A DNA stretch of 7,343 bases. Source: JAOTYV01 sp041557595 (GTDB lineage Bacteria; Pseudomonadota; Alphaproteobacteria; UBA8366). Every line of letters starts with the position of its first letter. The first letter of the stretch is position 1. The stretch spans positions 1-7,343 of the forward strand of contig JBFFGE010000217.1 of NCBI GenBank assembly GCA_041557595.1, written 5' to 3'. The notes beneath the pieces are model-generated. The model was not told the DNA's origin and did no database searches. It saw only the letters and a list, made by a program, of their open reading frames with translations. Both the position numbers and the translations under genes were made by a program. This document shows, piece by piece, positions 7,248-7,343 of the stretch.

Positions 7248-7286
7248 ACCATTTCTTGTTTAAAATGACTCCTATGAAATGGTCTA
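7245..7286. repeat. Perfect 11-bp inverted repeat overlapping the amidase stop codon
   Basis: TAGACCATTTC (7245-7255) is the exact reverse complement of GAAATGGTCTA (7276-7286), separated by a 20-base AT-rich loop. The first three bases are the stop codon of the amidase gene. A T-run (TTTTT, 7294-7298 region) follows only after about seven bases, so it is not a textbook intrinsic terminator, though a terminator or mRNA 3'-end stabiliser is possible. The long loop and sharp composition change also fit a dispersed intergenic palindromic repeat or the end of a small mobile element. Confidence 0.6.
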
Positions 7287-7315
7287 ACTCCCGGTTTTTA
7301 CGCAAATACGTTGTC

Positions 7316-7334
7316 GCGAACCGTTTCGGTTCGC
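7316..7334. repeat. Short perfect hairpin near the window edge
   Basis: GCGAACCG (7316-7323) and CGGTTCGC (7327-7334) pair perfectly around a TTT loop. The 8-bp GC-rich stem would be stable in RNA. No T-run is visible in the nine bases that remain, so a terminator cannot be confirmed. It follows the larger inverted repeat by about 30 bases and may be part of the same intergenic element. Confidence 0.5.
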
Positions 7335-7343
7335 TCGGGATTG

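Overview
The window looks like a chromosomal segment of an alphaproteobacterium, possibly a Rhodospirillales-like lineage. It is GC-rich (sampled lines run from about 50% GC at the left to 60-77% in the middle), all genes read on the plus strand, and the ribosome binding sites are purine-rich. The taxonomic call is an impression from protein style and composition; nothing here was searched against a database.

Left part (1-994): the end of a two-component signalling locus. The window opens inside a CheY-like receiver domain (C-terminal half only). It is followed, with a short overlap, by a protein with an N-terminal histidine phosphotransfer (Hpt) domain and a C-terminal receiver domain. The two are probably co-translated and form part of a phosphorelay whose kinase would lie upstream.

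Middle (1189-4190): after a 194-base non-coding gap with several small palindromes and a possible promoter come two consecutive MmgE/PrpD-superfamily genes. The first is a close relative of 2-methylcitrate dehydratase (PrpD) and has the same length as I recall for the E. coli enzyme. The second is a more distant paralogue of unknown substrate. The usual partners of prpD (prpB, prpC, acnD) are not in the window.

Right part (4246-7247): a CPA1/NhaP-type Na+(K+)/H+ antiporter, then an amidase-signature hydrolase with a very strong ribosome binding site and a C-terminal tail reminiscent of GatC/AtzG helper proteins. The four metabolic and transport genes are co-directional with gaps of 179, 55 and 110 bases. 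No convincing terminator separates them, so they may form one loose transcription unit, perhaps for use of an amide or organic-acid substrate. That pathway is inference only.

The last 100 bases hold two perfect inverted repeats: an 11-bp pair whose left arm contains the amidase stop codon, and an 8-bp hairpin near the edge. They look like a dispersed intergenic repeat or a terminator region. No RNA genes, CRISPR arrays, phage genes or transposases were seen. Overall this is fairly ordinary metabolic DNA with a few points worth a second look.
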